From the NCBI RefSeq assembly GCF_016808095.1, contig NC_068974.1, positions 29,372,825 to 29,436,824 on the forward strand: DNA of 64,000 nt, read 5' to 3'. The position numbers and the translations under genes are program-made. Shown here piece after piece: positions 23,939-38,011 of the stretch. The notes below the pieces were generated by a model. That model saw only the letters and a program-made list of their open reading frames with translations, was not told the origin of the DNA and made no database searches. The number at the start of each line of letters is the position of its first letter. Position 1 is the first letter of the stretch. The DNA is from Vigna angularis (lineage: Eukaryota > Streptophyta > Magnoliopsida > Fabales > Fabaceae).

Positions 23939-25436
23939 TATTTTATGATGACTTTACTTTTATAACTATTTTCATATATAAATTACTTACGATATTTAAT
24001 CAAAACAATAGTTAAGATATTTAATTTCTACTTTCCCAATCCATTAATTTTTAATTTATTTTCTCTTTTTTCATTGAATATTGTTAGAGGTACTCTTACT
24101 ATAACTTTTACGGAAGTTAAATAAAAGAGATTGAGTACGATGATTTATTCTCATCACCTTCCATTTAAAACTTAAACTTTACTTAGATTGAAGACATACC
24201 ATCTTTATTTCTATAGCCACGTGTAGGCGCATAATTAAAATTTGTGATCATTGTAAGTGACAATGACTATGGTTGAATAATTGGTACTAATCTATTGAAA
24301 AATACACATTAGCTAGAATTAAAAGTTAAGAAAGACAAAATCCACTGTAAGAAATGAAAGTGGGTTTAGATTTTTTATCTAAATCACGGGTCATTTATAT
24401 GTTTCATATTGTTTTGTACCAATGAAAAGGACACCTATATTAAAAATAACTTATTTATTTATTTATGTATTTTCATTACAGTTTTTACACTATTAATCAT
24501 TACTTTAATGGAAAACAAATAAATATTTATTTTACTAATTAAAAATATATTTTTAATCTTCGTATAAAGTTTTTATAATTAAAATATTATATGAGATAGA
24601 AAAATGTGACAATGCATTGAAATGAAAACCGATGGAGAAAATGGAAAGCGACAAAGAGTGTTTTCAGTGATGAAGATGAGTGAAGATAATAATAATATTG
24701 GAGATTTTGCGGTGAAATAAAAGACACGAGTAAAGGTGTTGTGTTTGTTATAGAAAAGCTTACCTTAATCAACGCTTAATCACTTGAACAGCTAGCTAAT
24801 TTTTTGTCCGTTAATTATTAACTTTGTTTTGAGATGTGACTTGAAAAGTAAAAAAGATAAATGAGATTTAGTGAGTTACTACTACAAGACATGACAATGG
24901 ACGCGCATGGTCTATAAGTTCCATCAACTCTACACAATCTCTTTCTTTCAAATCTAATTTTGTTTTTGGAGCAAAATTTGATTATTAATATTGGTTTTTA
25001 TTAAATATAGATATTGATATTTTATGTTCCTCCAACATGTCGGTCTTTTAAGAGGCTAACTTAATTAAAAATAATAATTTATACGATTGATCATCTTTAG
25101 TATTATAAGGAAAGAGTTATTCTCAATTAAAAACATTTGTTTCAATATGGTGAATGTAAACAAACAGTTGTTTACTTCTTATTTATCTGAATAATAATAA
25201 TAATAATAATAATAATGAATGTTGTTCTAATTAAATTAATTTGTTGAAATTATTAATTTATAATTCGTCCTTGAAAATTCCAAAAGTTAAATATTGCCAT
25301 TTTGATGCTGCGTTTGTTTTTGTGAAAAGAGAACAAATAAATATAGCTTATATTTAGTTGGTTCGTCCTTTGAAATAAAATGAAAAATTTACATTGAAAA
25401 GAAAATAAATAAATTTTATTTTAACAAGGATAAAAA
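23939..25436. other. AT-rich intergenic DNA
   Basis: No gene, LTR end or RNA gene is recognised. It includes an (ATA)n run at about 25190-25216. Confidence 0.5.
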
Positions 25437-25765
25437 TGTATTTAAATATATATGAGTATAGAAAAATGTGTTTCAAAGTGTTTAAAATTATTGGACTCGA
25501 TTATTTTAATATTAAAAATTTAAAGTATATATAGACTTTTAATAAACAAGTTTTATTATTTAAAAATATATATTCTTTTAAAAAAAATTTCTAAAACTCT
25601 CTTCCTTCTTTTTCTTATGCACAATTATATAGACTTATTAGGCAAAACTAAAGTAAGATAACTATTGACTTGGTGGTCGTTGGATGAGAATATACATGTT
25701 TATTGAAGTCAAAGTAAGAGAGCTACTCTTGGTGATTGTTGAGCGAGAATATACTTGTTGGTGGT

Positions 25766-27500
25766 TTGGTATGAAAAGGGACGAGGCTTAATTTGTGGTT
25801 GTTTGTTTGACCTGTCAGAAGTAAAGGTAGAGCATAAAAGACCTAGCAGGATGTTGTAGTAGTTAGAGATAACAGAGTGAAAATTGGATAGCATTTTTAT
25901 GCACTTTGTTACTAGTTTACTACGGTCGATGAAAGATCATCATGCTATCTAGATTATAGTTGATCGGTTAATGAAGAATGTCTATTTCTTAGTAGTAAAT
26001 TTGAGGATGTGTATGGCTAAGCTGACACAATTGTACATAAAATAAATAGTGAGGTTACACGGTGTACTGTCTAGCATTATGTCAGATAGAGGTTTGAGAT
26101 TCACTTCTAGGTTATAGAAAACCCTATAAGAGATTATGGGTAGCAAGTGTTAGGTTTATCGAGGGGAAGAGGTTCACTAGGGAGATACAACACCAATAAG
26201 ACTTGAGGCCAACCACATAAGGAATTGACATCACTCTCTACCCAAAACCTTAAGGCAATGGGTTAATGGATTTTTACCTTTATATGGTACTCCATTTTCT
26301 CATTTCTACCCAATATGGGACTTAGAATCACACTTGCATTCTCAACAATCTCCCCCCCAAAGTGATTCCCTTCCACATTGGTACACTCCTCCTCCACGGA
26401 AGCATTCCCAACCACGAGTGTCCCTTTTTGTACCGTCGTTCATCTTAACGGGACACACTTACTTGGAACCCTTGCCAGGAAGATTTTTTATACAAGGATC
26501 ATATTGTACTCTTCTAAGGTGGTCACCTTTATCGAGGAGGAGGTTCATTGGGGAGATTCAACACCACTTAAGCCCAACCATAGAAGGGATTGACAACACT
26601 CTCTACCCAAAACCTTTAGACAATAGGTTAATGGGTCTTCATCTTTATATAGTGTTTCACTTTCTCATTTCTGTTAAATGTGGAACTTAGACTCACACTT
26701 GGATTCCCAACAACAGGTTGAGGATGAGTTCTACCTATCATCCTCAAACAAATAGGCAATCAGAGAGAACAATCGTATCTTTGAAGGATCTATTAAGAAC
26801 ATGTGTATTAGATGATCTGGGTGGTTGGGATGAAGTGCTACCTTTGGTTGAGTTTATCTACAACAACAGTTATCAGATGAGTATAGATATGACACATTAT
26901 GTGGCTCTGTATGCAGACAATGTAGAACTCCTTTGGGCTGGTACCAAGATGGTGAGCCAATGTTGGTGGTACTTGTGTTTTTAGCAAACCATAAATAAAG
27001 TGAAGATGACATAAGAGAGGATGAAGGCCTCACAGAGTAGGCAAAAGTCTTTTACTAATCAAAGGAGAAGATCGTTGGAGTTTGCAATTGGGGATCATGT
27101 TTTCTTGTGGGTGACTCCAACCACTAGTGTGGTAAGGGTTATCCGTTCGAAAAAAAATTCTCTAAAACCCATATTAGGTCTTGAGACGAATAAGGCTAGT
27201 GACTTATGAGATTATCATGCCTTCTTAGCTAGTCAATCTTCGTTCGATATTTCACGTTTCTTAGCTAAGGAAGTATGTGTTTGATCCTTCTCATGTGCTA
27301 AAAGTGGAGGATGCTCAAGTTGAAAGGATTCAATGGAGTTGCAGGTTGTTGGTATAAAGGAGCGTTAGAAAAAACATGTTAGTGGAAAGACCATGAGTCT
27401 AATTAGAGTCATCTAGGAAGGAAGAACAAGTGACTCTACATGGGAGGCAAAGGAGGATATGAGAAAGTTATACCCACATCTATTATCTGGTAAGTCTAAT
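25766..27500 (+). pseudogene. Ty3 integrase pseudogene, interrupted by a 565-bp insertion
   Basis: Translation in shifting frames gives the integrase of a chromovirus: the end of the HHCC finger, then the catalytic core (DRLMKNVYFLVVNLRM and SDRGLRFTSR segments). After the insertion at 26148-26712 come TYHPQTNRQSERTIVSLKDL, WDEVLPLVEFIYNNSY and the C-terminal GDHVFLWVTP module. Several stop codons lie before 26148 and frame breaks occur after 26984. It cannot encode a working enzyme. Open stretches at 26718-26984 and 27021-27209 are surviving pieces. Confidence 0.85.
26148..26712 (-). mobile_element. Small non-autonomous LTR element inserted in the integrase
   Basis: Two direct repeats of about 195 bp (26148-26347 and 26520-26712) flank about 170 bp of non-coding DNA. 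On the minus strand the repeats begin TGTTGGGAATCCAAGTGTGAG and end in AACCTAACA- or GACCA-type sequence. A GGGGGGGAGAT polypurine tract sits directly before the left copy, which fixes the orientation. Removing it rejoins the integrase frame at ATGGGTAGCAAG/TTGAGG. Flanking 5-mers GCAAG and ACAGG match at 3 of 5 bases, consistent with an aged target duplication. A related fragment is at 62063-62188. Confidence 0.8.
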
Positions 27501-29228
27501 AATCTAGGTAAAAAAATTGTTGTTGGGAAGAATATAAAAGTATAGAAAAGTGTGTTTTAGAATTGATAGTATGTTTAAAATGGTGAGACTGGATTATTTT
27601 AATATTAAAAGTTTAAAGTATAAATAGATTTTTTATAAACGGGTTTCATCATTTAAAGCTCCCTTCCTTCTCTCTATGTTTTCTTACCTTCCTTTCATGT
27701 GTTTGAAGATGGAAGATTTCTCAACTGATCCTTCTAGCGAGCTCTCCATATCTATTTGATTAGTTTCTACGATATAAGTAAGTTGGTTTCCTAGCCCTTT
27801 TCTTGGTTTGTATGTTCTTTCTTACATGTGAATCATCTTAGTTTGCATGTAGTATTGGGTCTTCTATACAAGTCTCAACTGATTAATGGTTCTAATGGTG
27901 TGTTCTAATCATTTTTGTATTATTCCTAGTTATAGTTAGGACATCCTGTGAGCTTGAAGGGATTTGGAATTCCTTAGAGTAATTTCATCTTTCTTTTAGG
28001 TAAAGGAAGCTGATTACACAATTTTTATGTGATTGATACCTTGTAATGGCTAATTGTATGATTGTAAGATGACTTGCTTGCATGATTGAGTTGTGTGATG
28101 AAATATGATAGATTGAACTAAGACTAGGGTGTTTATTTTTCTTACTTAAATGGTATGTGAAATTTGGAATGTTTCCTTATTGCTATTGTAAATGATATTG
28201 TTTGAGTTATTGAAGGTTGTGTAATTTGAATTTGGTATGTTTTGGAATTATGTGTTTGCCGTTGGACTGGATTTACAAGGCTAAAATAGCATAAATCAAA
28301 AGAATTATGTAGACTCGTTAAGTAAGAATAAACTTGTTGGACGAAGCCAAAGTTAGAGAGTTACTGACTTGGTAGTCCTTGGGCGAGAATATACTCGTTA
28401 GGTGAAGTCAATGTTAAAGAGCTACTGACTTGGTGGTTGCTAGGCAAGACTATACTCACTATCGAAACCAAAGTCAAAGAGTTCACTGACTTTAAAGTAG
28501 CTAGGCAAGACAAGTCTCGTTGGGTGACTTTTTGAAAAATTTAAGTGTGTGATTTTGAATGATTATTTCACTAAGTGAGCTATCTGTTCGTTGGGCGAGT
28601 GGCCTTTCAGGCACTACTCACTAACGAGTAGATATTCTCGCTGAGCGAAATTATAGAGCCTGAATCTATTTTCTTATATTTTTTTTATTATGATAAGTTT
28701 AATGTATGATACTATGAATGTTAAAAAGATAGTTGGTTTAAGATATTTATCTGAGAATGGTTGGTAGATTTATGGATAAATATGCATGCGAATAACGATA
28801 AATGAAATGGTGATGATGATAAGTTTGTTAATGGATATAAGTATTGTATGTGTTTGAGTAATTCTAAGGATCTCATAGGGAGATTCTATGGTGGTATTTC
28901 TTTAGTGTATGTATTAATATATGGATTCAGTATTGGAGTTATCCTATCACTTTAATAATCATTCAATCTCAAGTAGAGAAGGAAGAGGTATGTGATGAGA
29001 GGTACATGAGGTCCTAGTCTAGGGGTATTACCTTGGCAAAAATGTTGAAAAACTAACCTTGTGTGTGATAGATTGGGTAGGCGAGCTATTTCACTACCAC
29101 AAGTGCATAACTCACTATAGTCTAATATCAATACATGTATTAAGGTAATTGAGTCTAGTATGAGTCTTTCTACGTGTTATGTTTGTTTTATGTATATTTT
29201 ATTAATATTTTTTTACAAATTAGCTTAC

Positions 29229-29590
29229 TGTTGGAAGTTCCACATCGATTAGAAATAAGGCCAATTTATAATATATAAGTGAGGTGCAAACCTCACCTTA
29301 TAAGTTGGTTTTGTGGGCTTGAGTTAGCTTAAACTCACTTTCTAATATGGTATCAGAACCATGATTAGAGCTTATCCTGACGATATTTATTGTTTCTTAG
29401 ACATTTCTCTTCCACCCGTTGTCGGGCCACTATCAGACCACTCATTTCTACTATTATGCACGAGATGTCTATACCTCGGCATGAAGGGGGTGAGTTGGAA
29501 ACCCACTTTATAATATATAAGTGAGGTGCAAACCTCACCTTACAAGCTGGTTTTGTGGGGTTGAGTTAAGCTTAAACCCACTTTCTAATA
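29229..29590 (+). mobile_element. TRIM-type miniature LTR retrotransposon
   Basis: The 362-bp element has a left LTR at 29229-29347 and a right LTR at about 29491-29590 that lacks some 20 bp near its start. Just inside the left LTR is TGGTATCAGAACC (29348-29360), an initiator-methionine tRNA primer site. Flanks CTTAC and CTTAT give a 4/5 target duplication. It is inserted in the 3' LTR of the chromovirus remnant and belongs to the same family as 18398-18729, in the opposite orientation. Confidence 0.88.
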
Positions 29591-31716
29591 CTTATCCTTT
29601 CATTTTTGTATTGTTTCTTTTGTGTTATTATCTTTATTTGCAATAATCACTTAAATGGTGTGAGCCAATGATAACATATCAGTGTTTATTATTATAATAG
29701 TATAGCAGTGTAGTTTTTGGGGTGATCTTGTATAGATTTTTTTATTTAAAATCTTTGTTGTAGTCTCAGTCAGTATAATATTTCTTTAGTTATATAAAAT
29801 CTTTGTAAATATTTTGATATTATAATTATATTTTGGATTAGTATAATAACATTATATATTTGTAAGTTATTTTTTCTTAAAAATTGAATATGTGATAATA
29901 ATAATTGGGATGTTACCATTTATATATATAAATTTATATACAAAGAGAGTTTTATTTTTAAGACAAGGAGATAATTGAAATAATTTCTCTTAAATCACAT
30001 GAGATAACCGTTTTCAAGAAAAAGTCCCAATACTTGTAATGACTAAAAAAAATATAAACAGTAAAAGGATAAGAGGTAGAAGAAGAAAGAATATGAAGAG
30101 TTTTTACTTCCATCCATGTTGAGTTTCAATCTTAACTAGAACATTGTTACATTAATACTGAAAATCAAAACTTTATATACATTCCGTATGTAATATCTAA
30201 CACTCAAAAATGAAAATCTAACAAAAAGAATATAATACAAATGGAAATTTCATTGATTAGTTAAAATTGAAGAATTTCAAATTTACCGAAACGATAAGAA
30301 TTTAAAATTTTTCATACTATCTCTTCTTTTCATTTATTTTTTTTCTCAACCTCAGTCAACTAATAAGAAATTTAATAAACTAGGATCTAATATTGGACAA
30401 GTTATCAAAAGTAATTCATATATACAGCAATTACAATAATTTTATCTTACAAAAAATCTAATTAAAATAAAAGATTATAATCTAAATTAAATTATATTAT
30501 TGTTTATCTCATTCTTTTAACATGTGATGTGACTGAAATGAATTTATACAGGTTCAACCAATACGCTCGTGAGTTGCCTTATCTAATAAAATACTAATTA
30601 TATTTAAAAGTAAAGATAGTAAAACACTATTTTTTTTAAAATAATACATTTTACAATTTATACATCAAACTATTATACTTAAAACTAAAAATAATTTTTA
30701 TTATATTTTAAAGTTTAAACTTGTTTACTTTACTTTTTTTTTCTAAAGCAAACCAAAATAATCCTCGGATTGAACATATAAATATGGATTAAGTGGAAGA
30801 AAAAGATTTATACACTATTTAAGATAAATAATTTGATGAGTGAAAACAGATTTATTAAATAGTTTATAATGTAAAACTAATTTATGAGTTGTGACTACTT
30901 TTCTGTTTTGCACTCTGACAGTTTCATCTGATCGTGACTTGTGCTTCTGGACGGGGCGAGACGTTGATGTATGTTTCATGTGACATAATATGGGCATCAT
31001 CCATCGCTCATAAAAAGGTCATGCTCATCATCCATGTAAAATTTCCAAATCACATATTTACTAAAAAAAACTCTTGAATAGACCATATGCATAAAAAAAA
31101 TTAGATAGTAAAGATAGGAAATATAAAATCATTTTGTATTTTTTTTGCACAAGAATATGTTACTTTTTTAATGCATAAATTTACAATTACGAATATTTTA
31201 TTAACAGTTTTTTATGTGAAGACATTTATGTTATATATAAACAAAATTAACCATTTTAAAATTACTTTTTAATAAGCTCATCTAAGTAGTTGTCTTAAAC
31301 ATACCTTTAATTGTGTGTTTAAGTTAAAGAGTGAAAACTAAGTGTGAGAAGAAGAAAGAAAAGGAAACAAAATGATAAAAAAATTGTTTAAATTAAGGAA
31401 AAAAATATAAATAGAATTTTTTTTGTTGATTTTCATTGATGTGATTAATTAAAAGTAAATTAATTGAATAATATAATAAATTATTAAAATATTTTAAATT
31501 AAAATTTAATAAAATAAAATAAAATTAAAAGATAATTATTAATACCATGTTAGTATTAATGGAGAAAATTATTCTTCAGAAATATAAATTAAAATAAAAA
31601 TAAAAATATATTTTAAAGTAATGTAAAAATATCATTACAAAATCCAATATTTCAGTTCAAAAATACTAAAATTTTAAATTATTTTATATTATTTATTATC
31701 TTAATTATTCATTTTA

Positions 31717-31721
<5 letters not shown>

Positions 31722-31769
<48 letters not shown>
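31722..31769. repeat. (AT)n microsatellite
   Basis: About 48 bp of AT dinucleotides. Confidence 0.95.
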
Positions 31770-31770
<1 letters not shown>

Positions 31771-32160
31771 TACTTAATATACCGTAATCAATTATAGCAC
31801 TTTGCTATACATAGATAATTAATTAACATTATTGTGTTCAAGGTCCTATAATATTATAATTTTAAAATTCAATAACATTTATACACTATTTATATTTAAC
31901 AATCTCACATTACTTAATAATGGAAATCAATGAGAATTTAAATAAATGTTTCCCTTTCATCTTTCGGAGTTTGAATGTTTCTTTTAAATACAAAACATTT
32001 ACACCCCAAAATATACATTATCTTAAATATAATATCGATTCTAATGTAGAAATGAAAACTCTCTTCTCCTCAATCACAGGACCATGAGATGTAACAAAAT
32101 ACAGTTTTATGAAATTCACAAAAACATTATAATATAAAGATTATAATACATAATCAATTA

Positions 32161-32164
<4 letters not shown>

Positions 32165-32233
<69 letters not shown>
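32165..32233. repeat. Compound (CT)n(AT)n microsatellite
   Basis: About 14 CT units run directly into about 20 AT units. Confidence 0.95.
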
Positions 32234-32235
<2 letters not shown>

Positions 32236-32679
32236 CATAATGAATTATGTGTTTTCTTAAAACATGATTTGTTCTCTATAGCAATTGATTGTGACTTCAA
32301 TCTTTATCTTCATTAATAGTACACCCCCTCACATAAATATAATATAAGTATATATTTTATTATTACCTACTAGTTGATGTCTTTTTCTGTCATTTTAGAT
32401 ATATTTTTCTTGTAATAAGTAATAAAACAATTATCAAAATAAAAATGACAATAAAAAAAAAAGTAGTGCAAAGCATAACACTAATGTTATAATCCGTCCA
32501 TCAACTAAACCAATTTGTTCCATTGAAAGGTCCATCATCGCATAATGGCTAATTGATTTTGAGATGACATGGTAATATTGTTTTGTGAAATTTTTGCACG
32601 ATAGGATCTTGAAGAATTTCATAGAAATGCAGGGGCTCTTCTTATAAATGAATTACACCACACTACATAATTTTCAAAC

Positions 32680-32686
<7 letters not shown>

Positions 32687-32759
<73 letters not shown>
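32687..32759. repeat. (AT)n microsatellite
   Basis: About 70 bp of AT dinucleotides. Confidence 0.95.
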
Positions 32760-32767
<8 letters not shown>

Positions 32768-33777
32768 AATCTGGTCCACACAATAAGATAGCAAATTAAC
32801 TGTTATTCAAACATTATATTTTATTACGAAACTCATTATTTTATAGTCTAGTTCTTAATTTTAGGATTTTTAACATATTACATAAACTGATTTGAATAGA
32901 AAATCATTTGTAAAATTTAAATCTTAAATTTAAGACCTTTCTTGAAATTTCTACACAGAAACTTAGTCTTACTGTTACTTGTATTTTTTTTACCAACAAT
33001 TCACATTAAAAATGACTGCAATAAATTAACTATAAGTATCACATTATTAATTATGAGTTATAATTTTTTATTTTAAAAAAATATAATAATATTTATATAT
33101 GTAAAGAAATAGTTCGCAAATCCATTTAACCATCTACCACATAAAAGAGTAAGAAATTATAATTAAGAACTTACAATAAGTTAGACGTTTAAATAGAAAG
33201 AATAAATGAATAACTACTAAAAGAAATTTAAAAAAAGAAAAAGATCAATTGAAGTGTTTACTACATTATTATCATCCATATGCTGAAAAATTCATTAAAA
33301 ACATATGTTTTTTCAAGTCAAGATTTCTCTCATGATCAAACTCTCAACTCAGTTGTTACAACAAATCATAAAATATCCTATTTAAAAATATAATTGTCTA
33401 ACTAACTTTCATAAAATACACCAAAACAGTTAGAGAAAATAACCTAACAGTACTTCACATCTGAGCTTAACTCTGATAGGCAAAGGAAGTGAAAACACAC
33501 ATTGATAGAGAAAAAGACAAATTATCTGATAAAGAGAAACGATTTTGTACCATAAGATATTCGTAAACACATATTTAGATATATATTTATATTTATTTAA
33601 CATATATTATAAAAAGGTAAAATAATTATAAAAAAGATAATTTTTTTTATATTTTTACTAAAAAAATAAAAAGGAATAATATCAAATAAAAAAAAAAGTT
33701 GTAAAACAAAGTATAATTTCATATTACTTTATTCTTTTCGCTTTGTTTTGGCTACGCATTATTCTTTCCTTTTCTTC

Positions 33778-33785
33778 TATAAAAA
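33778..33785 (+). promoter_or_regulatory. Probable TATA box of beta-amylase
   Basis: TATAAAAA lies 114 bases upstream of the start codon and is followed by a C-rich stretch (CCCCCTTGC) where transcription could begin. Position and sequence fit a plant core promoter; the start site is not shown by the sequence. Confidence 0.6.
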
Positions 33786-33898
33786 CCCCCTTGCATTGTG
33801 ACTTCGACAACCAGCAACTTCTACGTAGCATCTCTTCTTTCTTTTCCACAAATACCAGACAACTCGGGCTTTTTCAAAAGAAAAACGCAACCACGAAC

Positions 33899-36396
<2,498 letters not shown>

Positions 36397-38011
36397 TTTC
36401 CCAATGGTGCTAAGAGTAGTTAAATAATCTGCTGGAAATAATAGATACCGTTCAGGATATAAATAAAGCACCCAGCCACCAAAATCAGCAGTACTAATAA
36501 TAATAATGCCATGAAGTAGCAATGTCTAGCTAGACATATAGGCAGTACTCGCGTCTGTACTTTTCATGTGTGTATTCCTCCTATATATAAAGTTAATAAA
36601 CTACTTTATCAAACTTGCATCAATGCTGCTTATTGCAATCCAAAAGTATCAGTCTCTAACATGTTGAAATATGCTCATGCAACACATTTTCAGATCAACT
36701 TACACCTGCGTATGATCTTAGACCCTTCTTATTATTATCCAAATGTGATTAAGTGTTTACAGCAAACGTAATATTTTAAAAAATATATGGGCCAATCCAA
36801 ATAACTGTAAATTATATCACAAGAACCTTATCCAGTGGAATAAAATCCTATTACAAATTAGCTTTCCATGGCAAATAGATTTAGAAATAGTATCTAGCAT
36901 ACGAGAAGAATTAATATCTTAGAGCTTAGAACACATGAATAATTAACTTTAGACAGATCTCTAACTGTAGGCAAGTAACAAATTTATGACATATATTCGC
37001 AATGATGCTTTGTCATACCACATACCTATGTGATAAAACATACATATTGAAGTTTTATTGAATTTGGGTTTTACCATGTATCGACTATATTTCATTGCTA
37101 ATTATTTAAAATTTACAAGATATTATTTTCTTAAAGTCCTTGTCTTCCTCAAGTTTTTGCTCTAGAAATGAAAGCGCAACTAGTTAAAATAAAAGCTTCA
37201 CGGATATTTGAAAAAAAAAACTATTAGGTTAAAATTTCCAGGTTGGTCAAGAAGGTGGGTGGGGTGGAAGGAGATGATTTTTGCCTTCAATTGCAATTCA
37301 TTATATAAGTTTGAATTCACTTAGGTTATATGTACTATAATTTCTAAGCTGTATTTCTTTTTAATGGTTCAATGCTATCATATTTTAGTCCCGGACTCCA
37401 TTGTTCAATCTTTGTCATTCTTTCTATTTCTATCGACTGTTACTCCTAACTCACCTCTTGTATTCTAAAATCCCTCCATTCTTTGGTCTTTCCATCTCAG
37501 TTGTCACCAAAATCGAGTACTATACTTCAAAAGCATTTTGCTTGTGAATGACAACTATTAGAGAACTTACTTGGCTGTGGCTGTTGTTAGGACTTCTAGA
37601 GAAGCACACAGAAAATGATTTAGTAATGAATATATCATATCCATCTATTTTAACACAAGAAAAAACGGTTGGGATGTTAAGGTATGACGTCTGGTTGAAT
37701 GTGAGTTTGACATGCTCGGTACAACAGCAAGGAGGGAGTTGATTTCTCGTGTACACAAGTACTGGAAACTTGAGCTTCTTTTATAGTTAGAAAGAATCTC
37801 CAGGTATTGGGGCTTTGAGGCAAAACAAGACACTTCAGATTACGGGTACGGTGCTGTTTCATCTGCAATGCTAATGGCGACTGATGATGCCACATTTTGT
37901 ATTGCAATTTCCTTTCGTAAGTAGCTTCCTTTTCTAGCTATCAAATTTCCATGGACCAAATTTTGTATTTTCATTTGAATTTCATCTACTATTTCATCAA
38001 ACTTCCTCAGC
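36397..38011. other. Intergenic DNA between convergent beta-amylase and PPR genes
   Basis: This contains the 3' UTRs of both genes. Nothing else is recognised. Overlapping short frames on both strands at 37520-37907 are not supported as genes. Confidence 0.5.

Larger units (their letters stand above)
25437..29918 (+). mobile_element. Degraded Ty3/gypsy chromovirus (probably Tekay/Del-type), internally deleted
   Basis: A short, deleted 5' LTR (about 25437-25762) matches the start of the 3' LTR (about 27521-29918). Both share a GGATTATTTTAATATTAAAA-like block, and the 5' copy then jumps to sequence matching 28310-28440. The interior starts in mid-integrase; gag, protease, reverse transcriptase and RNase H are gone. 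Integrase pieces are recognisable across stops: a CLTCQKSKVEHKRP-like zinc-finger end, TYHPQTNRQSERT, the LEFAIGDHVFLWVTP C-terminal module and a DSTWEAKEDMRKLYPHL chromodomain end. The 3' LTR ends GGGATGTTACCA and belongs to the same LTR superfamily as the three other long LTRs. Lineage is inferred from motifs; boundaries are within about 10 bp. Confidence 0.75.
29919..33770. other. AT-rich intergenic DNA upstream of beta-amylase
   Basis: No gene is recognised. Simple repeats are at about 31722-31769 (AT), 32165-32233 (CT then AT) and 32687-32759 (AT). Short open frames at 30815-31000 and 32434-32622 have no family features. Confidence 0.5.

Noticed and set aside
26334..26690. Plus-strand frame of 118 codons inside the small LTR element
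   Set aside because: It spans LTR and interior of a non-coding miniature element on the opposite strand to its orientation; no protein family.
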